Source: Arthrobacter sp. UNC362MFTsu5.1 (lineage in GTDB: Bacteria; Actinomycetota; Actinomycetes; Actinomycetales; Micrococcaceae). From it: 64,000 nt of DNA. Positions 24,718 through 32,762 of the stretch are shown in pieces; positions within the stretch are counted from its first letter, which is position 1, and every line of letters starts with the position of its first letter. The stretch spans positions 1 to 64,000 of the forward strand of contig NZ_JMLE01000018.1 of the NCBI RefSeq assembly GCF_000685965.1. Reading direction: 5' to 3'. The translations under genes were made by a program, and so were the position numbers. Below the pieces are notes generated by a model. The model ran no database searches. It saw nothing but the letters and a program-made list of their open reading frames with translations, and was not told the origin of the DNA.

Positions 24718-24746
24718 CAGTTATTGCACAATAGATGAATTTTCAA
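24718..24746 (-). promoter_or_regulatory. Probable promoter and operator of the RraA-TTT operon
   Basis: On the minus strand TTGAAA (24746-24741), a 17-bp spacer and TAACTG (24723-24718) form a plausible promoter. The spacer ends in the palindrome TATTG-TG-CAATA (24733-24722). The palindrome would suit a dimeric repressor. Confidence 0.35.
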
Positions 24747-24849
24747 TCAGGTTATTGCTTTCAGCTATCAGTTGTTGGAGGCTTCGCCAATGGTCGGTGG
24801 GCTGATCGCCCGTGAGAGGAGAAGATCTCCCTGTGCCGGTTTTGACGCG

Positions 24850-24887
24850 CCAAGGCCCCCCATCGTTGCGAGAATGGAGGGCCTTGG
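24850..24887. terminator. Strong hairpin downstream of the aldehyde dehydrogenase gene
   Basis: CCAAGGCCCCCCAT and ATGGAGGGCCTTGG pair over 13 of 14 positions around a 10-base loop. It begins 30 bp after the dehydrogenase stop. There is no clear T-run, so termination strength is uncertain. Confidence 0.6.
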
Positions 24888-24916
24888 CTGTCTTGGGCCG
24901 GGCAGTTGCGGCGGTT

Positions 24917-26398
24917 TTAGGTGGCGTAGGGGTCGGCGATGCCGATGTACTGCGTGTAGAGGTATTCCTCGATGCCTTCGAGGCCGCCTTCACGGCCCAG
25001 GCCGGACTGCTTGACGCCGCCGAAGGGAGCGGCGGCGTTGGAGATGACTCCGGCGTTCAGGCCGAGCATGCCGGTCTCGAGTTTTTCGCCCATCCGGAGG
25101 CCGCGGTTCAGGTCCTTGGTGAAGACGTAGGCCACCAGCCCGTATTCGGTGTTGTTGGCAAGGCGCACGGCGTCGTCTTCGCTGCTGAAGGTGATGATCG
25201 GGGCCACCGGTCCGAAGATTTCCTCCGAGAGGATGCGGGTGCCTTCGGTGACGCCGGAGAGGATGGTGGGCTGGTAGAAGTAGCCCGGGCCTTCCACCGG
25301 TCCGCCGCCCAGGACGGCTTTCGCGCCGGAGGCAACGGCGTCGGAGACCAGTTCGTGGACCTTGTCCCGGCTCTTGGCGTCGATCAGCGGGCCCACCTTG
25401 GACTCCGGCTCGGTGCCGCGGGCGGTGGTCATCTCCTTCATCTTCGCGGCGAACTTCTCCGCGAACTCGGCAGCGACGGATTCGTGCACGATGAAGCGGT
25501 TGGCGGCCGTGCAGGCCTCGCCCATGTTCCGCAGCTTGGCCAGCATCGCGCCGGCGACGGCGGCATCCAGGTCGGCGTCGTCAAAGACGACGAACGGGGC
25601 GTTGCCGCCGAGCTCCATGGACGTGCGCAGGACAGTCTCGGAGGCGTCGGCGAGCAGGCGGCGGCCCACTTCGGTGGAGCCGGTGAAGGAGAGCTTGCGG
25701 AGCCGGGCGTCCTTGATCAGCGGGCCGGTGGTGGCGCCGGCGCTGGAGGAAGGGATGACGTTCAGAACGCCGGCGGGCAGGCCGGCTTCTTGCATGACGG
25801 CGGCGAAGAGCATCGATGTCAGGGGCGTGAGTTTCGCCGGCTTCAGGACCATGGTGCAGCCGGCCGCGACCGCCGGGGCGATTTTGCGGGTGGCCATAGC
25901 CAGCGGGAAGTTCCACGGGGTGATCAGCAGGCAGGGGCCAACCGGCTTCTTCGTGACCAGCAGCCGTGACTTGCCGTCCGGGGACACGGAGTACCGGCCG
26001 AAGGCACGGACAGCTTCCTCGGAGAACCAGCGCAGGAACTCCGCACCGTAGGTGACCTCCCCCCTCGCTTCGGCCAGGGGCTTGCCCATCTCCAGGGTCA
26101 TCAGCAGGGCGAAGTCCTCGGCACGCTCAGTCACGAGCTCAAAGGCGCGCCGGAGGATCTCGCCGCGTTCACGTGCAGGGACCTTTGCCCAGGATTCCTG
26201 CGCGGCATCAGCCGCATCGAGGGCGGCCATGCCATCCTCGCTGCCGGCGTCTGCGATGCTGAGCAGGACTTTTCCGGTGGCAGGATCCTCGACGTCGAAT
26301 ATTTTGCCGGTAGTTGCCGGCCGCCATTGGCCGTTGATAAGCAGACCGGTCGGGACGGAGTCCAGGAGATCGAGTTCTTGGATGGCGGGAACAGACAT
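24917..26398 (-). CDS. NAD(P)-dependent aldehyde dehydrogenase, succinate-semialdehyde dehydrogenase type
   Basis: ATG 26398 gives 493 residues. The ALDH features are PWNFPLAMATRKIAPAVAAGCTMVLKPAKLTPL (160-193), FTGSTEVGR (238-246), general base Glu262 (MELGGNAP) and nucleophile Cys296 (GEACTAANR). The pattern and the SEEIFGPVAP block match GabD-like succinate-semialdehyde dehydrogenases. Such an enzyme fits the HpcH-type aldolase encoded at 31986, whose usual products are pyruvate and a semialdehyde. The longer frame from 26446 is not favoured. Cytoplasmic. Confidence 0.9.
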   Translation of the reverse strand: MSVPAIQELDLLDSVPTGLLINGQWRPATTGKIFDVEDPATGKVLLSIADAGSEDGMAALDAADAAQESWAKVPARERGEILRRAFELVTERAEDFALLMTLEMGKPLAEARGEVTYGAEFLRWFSEEAVRAFGRYSVSPDGKSRLLVTKKPVGPCLLITPWNFPLAMATRKIAPAVAAGCTMVLKPAKLTPLTSMLFAAVMQEAGLPAGVLNVIPSSSAGATTGPLIKDARLRKLSFTGSTEVGRRLLADASETVLRTSMELGGNAPFVVFDDADLDAAVAGAMLAKLRNMGEACTAANRFIVHESVAAEFAEKFAAKMKEMTTARGTEPESKVGPLIDAKSRDKVHELVSDAVASGAKAVLGGGPVEGPGYFYQPTILSGVTEGTRILSEEIFGPVAPIITFSSEDDAVRLANNTEYGLVAYVFTKDLNRGLRMGEKLETGMLGLNAGVISNAAAPFGGVKQSGLGREGGLEGIEEYLYTQYIGIADPYAT

Positions 26399-26430
26399 TG
26401 TTTTCCTTGGTGTTCCTTGATGGATGACTG

Positions 26431-26490
26431 GTCCTGCAGGACGCACTGGTGCATGCTGCAGGTACTAATGGACGGAGCGTCCTGTAAGGA
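26431..26490. promoter_or_regulatory. Palindrome upstream of the aldehyde dehydrogenase gene
   Basis: GTCCTGCAGGAC (26431-26442) is a perfect 12-bp palindrome 33 bp upstream of the start. A partial second copy (GTCCTGTAAGGA) lies near 26479. It is a candidate operator; no regulator gene is adjacent. Confidence 0.35.
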
Positions 26491-26518
26491 GGCTGGGGCG
26501 TCTCTGGCCCCGACTGAG

Positions 26519-27520
26519 TCAGCTGCTGGTGGCAAGGTATTGGGGGTCGTACAGTTCGCCGGCTGCGGGGATATTGGTCAGGGAAGAGTACTTCTTTGAC
26601 AGGTCCAGCCAGCGGTTCAGACCATCAGTGTTAATAGCAGCATCCTGGGAGTAGGCCGATTTCGCGCGGTCAAACGAAGCCTTCGCGTCCTCAATGCTGA
26701 CCTGCGAGTCCTCGGCCAGGATCTTCGTGGCATCCTCGGGATGGGCCACGACCCACTGGGCTGACTCCGCGGCAGCAGCCATAAACTTCTTGACCGTCTT
26801 GGGCTTGGCCTTGAGCGCCCGCTCACTGGATGCAAATACCTGGGCGGGCATGTCCGGGAAGTCTTCGCCAAGGACGCTCAGCGGGTGCATGCCTGCAGCC
26901 TCCGCTTTGATGTCGAAGGGCGGGACCAGCATGGCCCCGTCGACTTGTCCGGTCGTCATGGCAGCGAACTTTGCAGCCATTGTCCCCGTCGCGACGAACG
27001 TGACCTGGGAAGCATCGACGCCCTGGGAGTCCAGGTACGCGCGGGCAAGAACTTCCTCACCGCTGCCCGGACCAACAATCCCTACCTTCTTGCCGACGAG
27101 ATCCTCCGCGGAGGTGATTCCAGCGGTGGTTTCCAGCCGGTACTGGACCTGGTTAAGGAGGTTGCCGATCATCGTCATCTTGCTGCCGGCAGCGGCAACA
27201 GCAACGACACCCTCAGGCAGCATGGCCGCGACATCTGCCTGGCCACTGGCAACTGCAGCAGCCGCCTCCGCGCTGGACTTGACCTTGACCAGCTCGACTT
27301 CAAGTCCGTGCTTTTCAAAGATCTTTTGGTTCTGTCCGGCAGTTACGGCAAGGAACGAGCTTCCCGTAATGGAGGAGACCAGCGTGATCTTCTCGGTTGA
27401 GCTGCCGGAGCTTGAACTCCCTGACGGGCTACCACAGGCGGTGGCGGTCAGCAGGGTGCAAGCCAGGACAGCGCCGAGCAGTCTGGCCATGTTCGGTCGG
27501 CGGGACAGGTTGCGGAACAT
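26519..27520 (-). CDS. SsuA/TauA-type ABC substrate-binding lipoprotein, paralog 1
   Basis: From ATG 27520 the 333-residue protein has a lipoprotein signal (LACTLLTATAC) and an NMT1/SsuA-like fold: ITLVSSITGSSFLAVTAGQ, KSSAEAAAAVASGQADVAAM, GKKVGIVGPGSGEEVLARAYL, GQVDGAMLVPPFDIKAEA. It is about 70 percent identical by eye to the binding protein at 29273-30283. The permease and ATPase genes lie between the two. A strong hairpin separates it from the permease gene, so it may be expressed at a different level. Ligand unknown, probably an organic acid or sulfonate-like compound. Confidence 0.9.
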   Translation of the reverse strand: MFRNLSRRPNMARLLGAVLACTLLTATACGSPSGSSSSGSSTEKITLVSSITGSSFLAVTAGQNQKIFEKHGLEVELVKVKSSAEAAAAVASGQADVAAMLPEGVVAVAAAGSKMTMIGNLLNQVQYRLETTAGITSAEDLVGKKVGIVGPGSGEEVLARAYLDSQGVDASQVTFVATGTMAAKFAAMTTGQVDGAMLVPPFDIKAEAAGMHPLSVLGEDFPDMPAQVFASSERALKAKPKTVKKFMAAAAESAQWVVAHPEDATKILAEDSQVSIEDAKASFDRAKSAYSQDAAINTDGLNRWLDLSKKYSSLTNIPAAGELYDPQYLATSS

Positions 27521-27561
27521 GGAGTCTACTCGTTTTCTGTAGATAGGAATCTGCACGTCAG

Positions 27562-27591
27562 AAGATGGGCGGGCACGTGCCCGCCCATCTT
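27562..27591. terminator. Perfect 30-bp palindrome between permease and binding-protein genes
   Basis: AAGATGGGCGGGCAC followed at once by its exact complement. TTTGTTT follows on the plus strand. It begins 5 bp after the permease stop and 41 bp before the next gene, so it may terminate or attenuate read-through into the second binding-protein gene. Confidence 0.65.
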
Positions 27592-27595
27592 TTGT

Positions 27596-28429
27596 TTACT
27601 CGCCGAGGACGGGGGTCCTCCATGGAGCAAGTTTGCGCTCCAGTACCTTGATGAGAGCCATGATGATCACCGAAACAACCACCATGATCAGAACACCGGC
27701 AAGGTACCGGGGGGTGTTGAAGACTTCGGCATCGGCCCTGATCCGGTAGCCAATGCCTTCTGTGGCGGCGATGTACTCACCGACCACAACGGCGATCATG
27801 CCCTTACCGATGGCGAGACGGAGCCCGGTGACGAAAAACGGAACCACAGACGGGAAGATGACGTCCTTTTGGATGGCCCACCCGTTCGCTCCGAAGGATT
27901 TCGCCGCTCTCATCAAGGAACCGTCGGTGTTACGGACGCCTTCCATCATGTTGATCAGGACGGGGAAGACCGCCAGGATAGCGACGTTGGCGACCTTGGA
28001 GCCGATGCCCAGCCCGAACCAAATGACCATCAGTGGGGTGAGGACGAGGATGGGCGTGGAGTACAGAGCTGTCACGACCGGGTCGAAGGCCCAGTAGAGG
28101 CGCTTGGACGTTCCCAGCAGGATTCCGAGGGGAACGCCGATGCCGAGGGCAATCATCATGCCCAGGAGGAATTCGAGCCCGGTTACCCTCAGGTCCGACA
28201 GCAGCGGCCCGGTGGTCAGAGAGAGGAACCCGTCCCAGATGACGGAGGGGTGACTGAAGAACAGAGGATCCCAGAGGTTCATGTTGCCGGCGATTTCCCA
28301 GGCCGTGAAGATTCCAATCACGGTGACTACTGGCAACCAGCGCTTTTCGTTTTTCTTCAGCCAGCTGGGTTCCGGCCGGCGGACGGGACCGCCGGGAGAA
28401 ACCGGGGCCGGTTTGGTCATGGTGCTCAT
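27596..28429 (-). CDS. ABC transporter permease, SsuC/TauC type
   Basis: The 277-residue protein has six predicted helices and the BPD-type EAA loop GSLMRAAKSFGANGWAIQKDVIFPSVVPFFVTGL near residue 190. The LWDPLFFSHPSVIWDGFLSL and PLMVIWFGLGIGSKV segments are typical of SsuC/TauC permeases. It overlaps the ATPase gene by 4 bp. It forms the homodimeric channel of the importer with the ATPase and one of the two binding proteins. Confidence 0.92.
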   Translation of the reverse strand: MSTMTKPAPVSPGGPVRRPEPSWLKKNEKRWLPVVTVIGIFTAWEIAGNMNLWDPLFFSHPSVIWDGFLSLTTGPLLSDLRVTGLEFLLGMMIALGIGVPLGILLGTSKRLYWAFDPVVTALYSTPILVLTPLMVIWFGLGIGSKVANVAILAVFPVLINMMEGVRNTDGSLMRAAKSFGANGWAIQKDVIFPSVVPFFVTGLRLAIGKGMIAVVVGEYIAATEGIGYRIRADAEVFNTPRYLAGVLIMVVVSVIIMALIKVLERKLAPWRTPVLGE

Positions 28430-29271
28430 GGCTTCTGCCCTTCTTCACGTGCCTGGACCGTCAGGACTTCGCTCTTGAGGTGATCCCAGAGGAGATCTCG
28501 TTGTGAGTCGTAGCGTTCCCGGTACTCGGCGGACGTCTTGGGTCCGAAGTCCGGGCGGACTTCATCGCGGATGGTGCCCGGCCGGGCGGTCATCAGCAGT
28601 ACACGGTCAGACATCTGGAGTGCCTCATCCAGGTTGTGCGTGACGAACACGACGGTGCGACGCTCTTCAGCAACGAGCTTGAGAAGATCTTCACGGAGGA
28701 GCTCGGCGTTTTGGGCATCGAGTGCACCGAATGGCTCGTCCATCAGCAGCAGCCGGGGCTGGACAGCGAAAGCGCGGGCAATGCCGACCCTTTGCTGCAT
28801 ACCACCCGAGATCTGATGAGGGTAAAGATCCAATGCGTGGGTCAGTCCCACGCGATTGATGTACTCCCTGGCCAGCTCCAGACGTTCCTTCTTGGAAAGA
28901 TCAGTGCGGCGGTAGTTCAGGCCCAGCAGCACATTTTCCCGGACTGTTTTCCAGGGCATGAGCGCAAAATTCTGGAAAACCATCGCCCGTTGTTTAAGCG
29001 TTTCCTGCACAGTGGATCCGAAGATCCGCACGGTTCCGACGTCCGGGCGTACGACACCGTCGAACATCGAAAGCAGCGTGCTCTTTCCGCAACCGCTGGG
29101 CCCGATCAGCGACACAAATTCGCCTTCGACGACATCGATACTGATGTCCTGGAGGATAACTTCCTTGCCGTACCCGAACGTGACGTGATCGACCGAGATC
29201 GCGATGTTATCGGTGCCCGGCATCGTGGCTGCAGTCTCCCGTGCTTGGGGGGATGAAGTAGTCATGATCAT
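28426..29271 (-). CDS. ABC transporter ATPase, SsuB/TauB type
   Basis: From ATG 29271 (281 aa; ATG 29265 also possible, both behind GGGAAAG) the protein has Walker A GPSGCGKST near residue 57, Q-loop MVFQNFALMPW, signature ISGGMQQRVGIARA, Walker B LLLMDEPFGALD and switch His in VTHNLDEAL. It starts 2 bp after the stop of the second binding-protein gene, so the genes form one operon. It energises uptake in the SsuABC-like system. Confidence 0.93.
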   Translation of the reverse strand: MIMTTSSPQARETAATMPGTDNIAISVDHVTFGYGKEVILQDISIDVVEGEFVSLIGPSGCGKSTLLSMFDGVVRPDVGTVRIFGSTVQETLKQRAMVFQNFALMPWKTVRENVLLGLNYRRTDLSKKERLELAREYINRVGLTHALDLYPHQISGGMQQRVGIARAFAVQPRLLLMDEPFGALDAQNAELLREDLLKLVAEERRTVVFVTHNLDEALQMSDRVLLMTARPGTIRDEVRPDFGPKTSAEYRERYDSQRDLLWDHLKSEVLTVQAREEGQKP

Positions 29272-29272
29272 C

Positions 29273-30283
29273 TCACTTTCCCGGAAGGTACTGGCCGTCA
29301 TAGACGTCGGCGATGGCTGGGATCTTGGGCAGAGCGGCGTACTTTTCGGACAGTTCAAGCCATTTGGTGAGGCCTTCATCGCTGACGACGCCGTCCAGGG
29401 AGTATGCGTCTTTTGCCCGGTCGAACGATGCCTTAGCATCTTCGGGACTGATTTGAGCGTCGGCGGCCAGGATCTTGGTGGCGTCCTCGGGGTGGTCGAC
29501 GACCCATTGGGCTGACTCGGTGGCTGCTGCCATGAACTTTTTCACGGACTCCCCGTTCGCGGCCAGGGATCGGTCGCTGGAGGCGAAGACCTGAGCGGGA
29601 ATCTTAGGGAAATCCTCGCGGAGGATGCTCAGGGGGTGCATGCCCGCGCTCTCGGCCTTGAGGTCGTAGGGCGGAACCAGCATGGCTCCTTCAATCTGCC
29701 CGGTCGTGAGGGCAGCCAGCTGCGCCGGCTGCGGTCCGGTGGCTACAAAAGTCACCTCGGAGGGGTCTACTCCATTTTCCGCCAGGTAAGCCTTCGCAAG
29801 GATTTCTCCGCCGTTGCCGGGCCCGACGACTCCAACCTTCTTTCCGGCGAGATCTTTGGCGGACGTTATGCTGGCCGGAACTTCAAGCCGATGCTGGACT
29901 TCGTGCAGGAGATTGCCGACCATCTTCATTTTGCTGCCGGCCGCCACAACGGCCACCACCCCTTCAGGGACCATGGCAGCGATATCGGCTTGTCCGCTGG
30001 CGACAGCGGCGGCAGCTTCAGCGCTGGACTTGACCTTGATGAGTTCAATTTCGACGCCGTGCTTCTCAAAAATCTTCTGGTCCAGTCCCGCGGTTACGGC
30101 CAGGAAGGAACTGCCCGTGATGGATGAAACCAGAGTGACTTTAGTACTTCCGGCGGTGCTGCCGGGTTCTGCGGCCGGGCTTGTACCGCCGCAGCCGGTG
30201 GCAGCAAGGGCCAAGGCGGCCATGGCGCCAACCAGGCCAACCGTTCGACGGGACATGACGGCAGATTTGAGGTGATTTTTCAT
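29273..30283 (-). CDS. SsuA/TauA-type ABC substrate-binding lipoprotein, paralog 2
   Basis: ATG 30283 follows AAAGGAGC. The 336-residue protein has a lipoprotein signal (MAALALAATGC) and the same fold as paralog 1, with stretches such as VTLVSSITGSSFLAVTAGL, KSSAEAAAAVASGQADIAAM and GKKVGVVGPGNGGEILAKAYL. Together with the ATPase and permease it makes a complete importer. The paralog after the permease probably arose by duplication and may bind a related ligand. Confidence 0.92.
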   Translation of the reverse strand: MKNHLKSAVMSRRTVGLVGAMAALALAATGCGGTSPAAEPGSTAGSTKVTLVSSITGSSFLAVTAGLDQKIFEKHGVEIELIKVKSSAEAAAAVASGQADIAAMVPEGVVAVVAAGSKMKMVGNLLHEVQHRLEVPASITSAKDLAGKKVGVVGPGNGGEILAKAYLAENGVDPSEVTFVATGPQPAQLAALTTGQIEGAMLVPPYDLKAESAGMHPLSILREDFPKIPAQVFASSDRSLAANGESVKKFMAAATESAQWVVDHPEDATKILAADAQISPEDAKASFDRAKDAYSLDGVVSDEGLTKWLELSEKYAALPKIPAIADVYDGQYLPGK

Positions 30284-30325
30284 ACCAAGTGCTCCTTTGC
30301 GCATGGTGATGGTTGAAGTTCCGGG

Positions 30326-30535
30326 TTACTTCGCCGCTGCTGGGGCGGTGTCCATGTCGCTGAACAACACGCCTCCCCGGGCGAGGTCTGTCCGCTCGAT
30401 CTCAAAGAATGTGATCCGGACACCCTCGGGCTTGATCCCCAGTGCCGAGACGGCTGCTTCGGTGATTCCGCTGACGAGTTCGCGGCGCTGGTCGAGAGTG
30501 CGGCCCTTGAAGATTTCAATCGAGATGTTAGGCAT
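30326..30535 (-). CDS. 4-oxalocrotonate tautomerase-like protein
   Basis: A 69-residue protein of the 4-OT family. The N-terminus MPNISIEIFKGRTLDQRREL provides the catalytic Pro1 after Met removal, and ITEAAVSALGIKPEGVRITFFEI is the conserved central part. The family keto-enol tautomerises 2-oxo acids or isomerises dienoates. It lies between the MmgE/PrpD gene and the transporter genes in the same orientation, so it probably handles an unsaturated or enolic intermediate in the same unknown pathway. Confidence 0.85.
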   Translation of the reverse strand: MPNISIEIFKGRTLDQRRELVSGITEAAVSALGIKPEGVRITFFEIERTDLARGGVLFSDMDTAPAAAK

Positions 30536-30579
30536 GTCAGTTCTTTCTGTTAAGTGTTTGTGTTCGGCCGGCTGGTCGT

Positions 30580-31983
30580 TTACACGTTGGCCGGTGTCCG
30601 GCCGGCTAGTTTTGATGATTCGCTGAAGAGGCTTCGGATCCGCGGCGTCTGGTCAAGTGACCACAGGTGGCGGCTGAGGGCCTCGGGGTCCCAGGGCGTT
30701 GTCGAGTAGCCAAGGCAGTCGTTGAACTTTTCCTGGATTTCCTGATCGGTGAGGGGATCTAGGGTGAAGCCGTGAGGCATATCGGCTCTGGTGCTGGTGC
30801 GGTTGCCGTCGCTGAATTCGACGTCGACGGTGGCGTACCAGCGTGTGAACTCCGGGGCTCCGATCGGCGGGACGGGGTTCTCGTGGGTTCTGACCTTTCG
30901 CAGCAGTTGCTGCAGGTCCGGGCGCTGAACAGTGCAGTCCGTGAACGTATTAAGTGACGGCGCTCCATCGCTCAGAGCCGCAGCTACGGTGTACTCCAGG
31001 CTGAACTTCGCCTGCAGCCCCGTCTCGGGCAGGTGATGAATAGGTCCGACGAGACCCGTGGGCTGAACAGTGACATCCACCGAGACGATGGATTCCGGGT
31101 CGAGTCCTTTACCCCGCAGTTCGGCGGCGGCCCGCGCCGCCGGGTGAACCGCGTAGCAGGCGGGAAACGTCTTGACGTTCAGTCCCCTGGTTATAACGGT
31201 CCAGCGTTCTTCCAGTACCGGCTCCACCTTGGTCAGGTCCGGGTTGACGCCAAAGACGTGGAAGAACCCGAGCGGTGCCTCCAGCTGGTCCGGGTCGGCG
31301 TCATAGCCCCTTACTGCGAGGTCGACGGCCAGCACGGCGTTCGAAGCCGCCAGGCCGGCGTGCAGCGGCTTGGTGATGAAGCCACAGTTCTGGCGACTTC
31401 CGCCAGCCATTGATGCTGCGATACCGAGGGCGTGGCGGGTCTGCAGCAGTGTGAGCTGGCGAAGACGTGCCACCGCTGCTGTCGCCCCGATAACTCCAAC
31501 GGTGCTGGTCGCATGCCAGCCGTTTGCCCAGTGGGCGCGGACGGGCAGGCCGGCGGAAATGGCACACATGACCTGGTGGCCGATGACGTAGGCGTCCAGA
31601 ATGTCGCGGCCTGACGCGTCCGCTGCCTCACCGGCTGCGAGGAGGGCGGGGATCAGAACGACGCTGGGGTGGCCGTTGGTGTCCACCAAATGGTCATCGT
31701 AATCGTCGGCGTGACCCGCCGTGGCATTGAGCAAAGCCGCCGTGTGCGCCGGCGCCATTTCTCCGGTCGCCAGGACGGTGGCGCCGTGGCCAGCGCTTGG
31801 AGGGGTCATGACGGCTTCCATCAAGGCTGTGGAGGCGATGTCATGGGTTCCGAGTACGGCGACGGCCACAGTATCGACTAATGCACGGGTTGCCATATGG
31901 CGGGCTGCGTCTGTGATGTCGGTTGATTCGGTGCAGATCGCGAACTCGGCGATGGACCTGGTGATCTTCGGTGTTTCGCTCAT
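30580..31983 (-). CDS. MmgE/PrpD-family protein (2-methylcitrate dehydratase-like)
   Basis: The 467-residue protein has the PrpD pattern: TRALVDTVAVAVLGTHDIAS near 30, NATAGHADDYDDHLVDTNGHPSVVLIPALLAAGE near 90-125, NGWHATSTVGVIGATAAVARL, and GLNVKTFPACYAVHPAARAAAEL near 290. PrpD dehydrates 2-methylcitrate, but the wider family includes dehydratases of other hydroxy acids and cis-aconitate decarboxylases. No methylcitrate synthase or lyase gene is nearby, so the classic methylcitrate role is unlikely. It follows the HpcH-type aldolase gene by 2 bp. Confidence 0.88.
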   Translation of the reverse strand: MSETPKITRSIAEFAICTESTDITDAARHMATRALVDTVAVAVLGTHDIASTALMEAVMTPPSAGHGATVLATGEMAPAHTAALLNATAGHADDYDDHLVDTNGHPSVVLIPALLAAGEAADASGRDILDAYVIGHQVMCAISAGLPVRAHWANGWHATSTVGVIGATAAVARLRQLTLLQTRHALGIAASMAGGSRQNCGFITKPLHAGLAASNAVLAVDLAVRGYDADPDQLEAPLGFFHVFGVNPDLTKVEPVLEERWTVITRGLNVKTFPACYAVHPAARAAAELRGKGLDPESIVSVDVTVQPTGLVGPIHHLPETGLQAKFSLEYTVAAALSDGAPSLNTFTDCTVQRPDLQQLLRKVRTHENPVPPIGAPEFTRWYATVDVEFSDGNRTSTRADMPHGFTLDPLTDQEIQEKFNDCLGYSTTPWDPEALSRHLWSLDQTPRIRSLFSESSKLAGRTPANV

Positions 31984-31985
31984 CG

Positions 31986-32762
31986 TCAGATCACTGCTCC
32001 TGTCATTGTGCGTGCCGAGCGAAGCCCGCTCACCGCGGTGGACATCAGCCGTGACTGGGCAGAGAGGAGAAGGCCGGCACCGCGTTCAATTGCAGCGGCG
32101 GTTTGTTCAGGGTTGCTGGCGGACATGCCAACAACTTTTCCTGCTGCCAGGGAACGGGTCACGATGTCCTTGATGACATCCTGGACGCGGTCATCGAGGA
32201 CTTCACCGGGAATGCCGAGACTCGCTGACAGGTCAAACGCGCCGACGAAGACGGCGTCGACAGCCTCGGCTGCGAGGATGTCATCGAGCACCGCGACAGC
32301 CTCGACACTTTCGATATGGACGATCAGGGCCACGCTGTCCCGGGTGTCTTTGGTGAGCTGCTGGTAGCCGCCGGGGTAGTGGCCGAAGTTGCTGTTGCGG
32401 CAGCGGCCAAGTCCCCGTAGGCCCTCCGGTGCAAAGCCGCAGGCCTTCACGACGTTGTCGACATCCTGACGGGAACGGACGTGGGCTATCTGCAAGGCTG
32501 CCACTCCGGCGTCGAGGTATCTGCCGATGCTTTCCGGGTCCGCTGGTGTCTTGACGACAAGGGCACCGCCGCCAGCCTTGCAGGCCCTGGCCAGGTCGAC
32601 GATTTGCGGGCCGGTCACGGACACGTGTTCGGTGTCGACGGCGACTCCATCGACGCCAAGCTCGGAAAGGAACTCTGCAGCTGAGGGCTCCGGGAAGTCC
32701 AGGGTGGTGACGAAGACGGGAGTGCCCGACAGGAGGCGGGACCGGAATGCGTTGGGGCTCAT
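31986..32762 (-). CDS. HpcH/HpaI-family class II aldolase
   Basis: The 258-residue barrel has the HpcH/HpaI features GVDGVAVDTEHVSV near 35-48, LVVKTPADPESIGRYLDAGVAALQIAHV near 68-95, the metal ligand Glu in VALIVHIESVEAV, and the second ligand Asp in VFVGAFDLSASLG. Such enzymes cleave 4-hydroxy-2-oxo acids to pyruvate and an aldehyde. The sequence is coupled to the SMP-30 gene by a 4-bp overlap. The aldehyde could feed the dehydrogenase at 24917 (inference). Confidence 0.9.
   Translation of the reverse strand: MSPNAFRSRLLSGTPVFVTTLDFPEPSAAEFLSELGVDGVAVDTEHVSVTGPQIVDLARACKAGGGALVVKTPADPESIGRYLDAGVAALQIAHVRSRQDVDNVVKACGFAPEGLRGLGRCRNSNFGHYPGGYQQLTKDTRDSVALIVHIESVEAVAVLDDILAAEAVDAVFVGAFDLSASLGIPGEVLDDRVQDVIKDIVTRSLAAGKVVGMSASNPEQTAAAIERGAGLLLSAQSRLMSTAVSGLRSARTMTGAVI

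Noticed and set aside
24812..25969. 385-codon plus-strand frame opposite the aldehyde dehydrogenase
   Set aside because: The minus strand has all ALDH active-site residues; the plus frame is low-complexity Gly/Ala/Asp sequence from codon bias.
30580..31983. prpD of a methylcitrate cycle
   Set aside because: No methylcitrate synthase or methylisocitrate lyase is adjacent, and the neighbours (HpcH aldolase, lactonase, tautomerase) point to another pathway; kept at family level.
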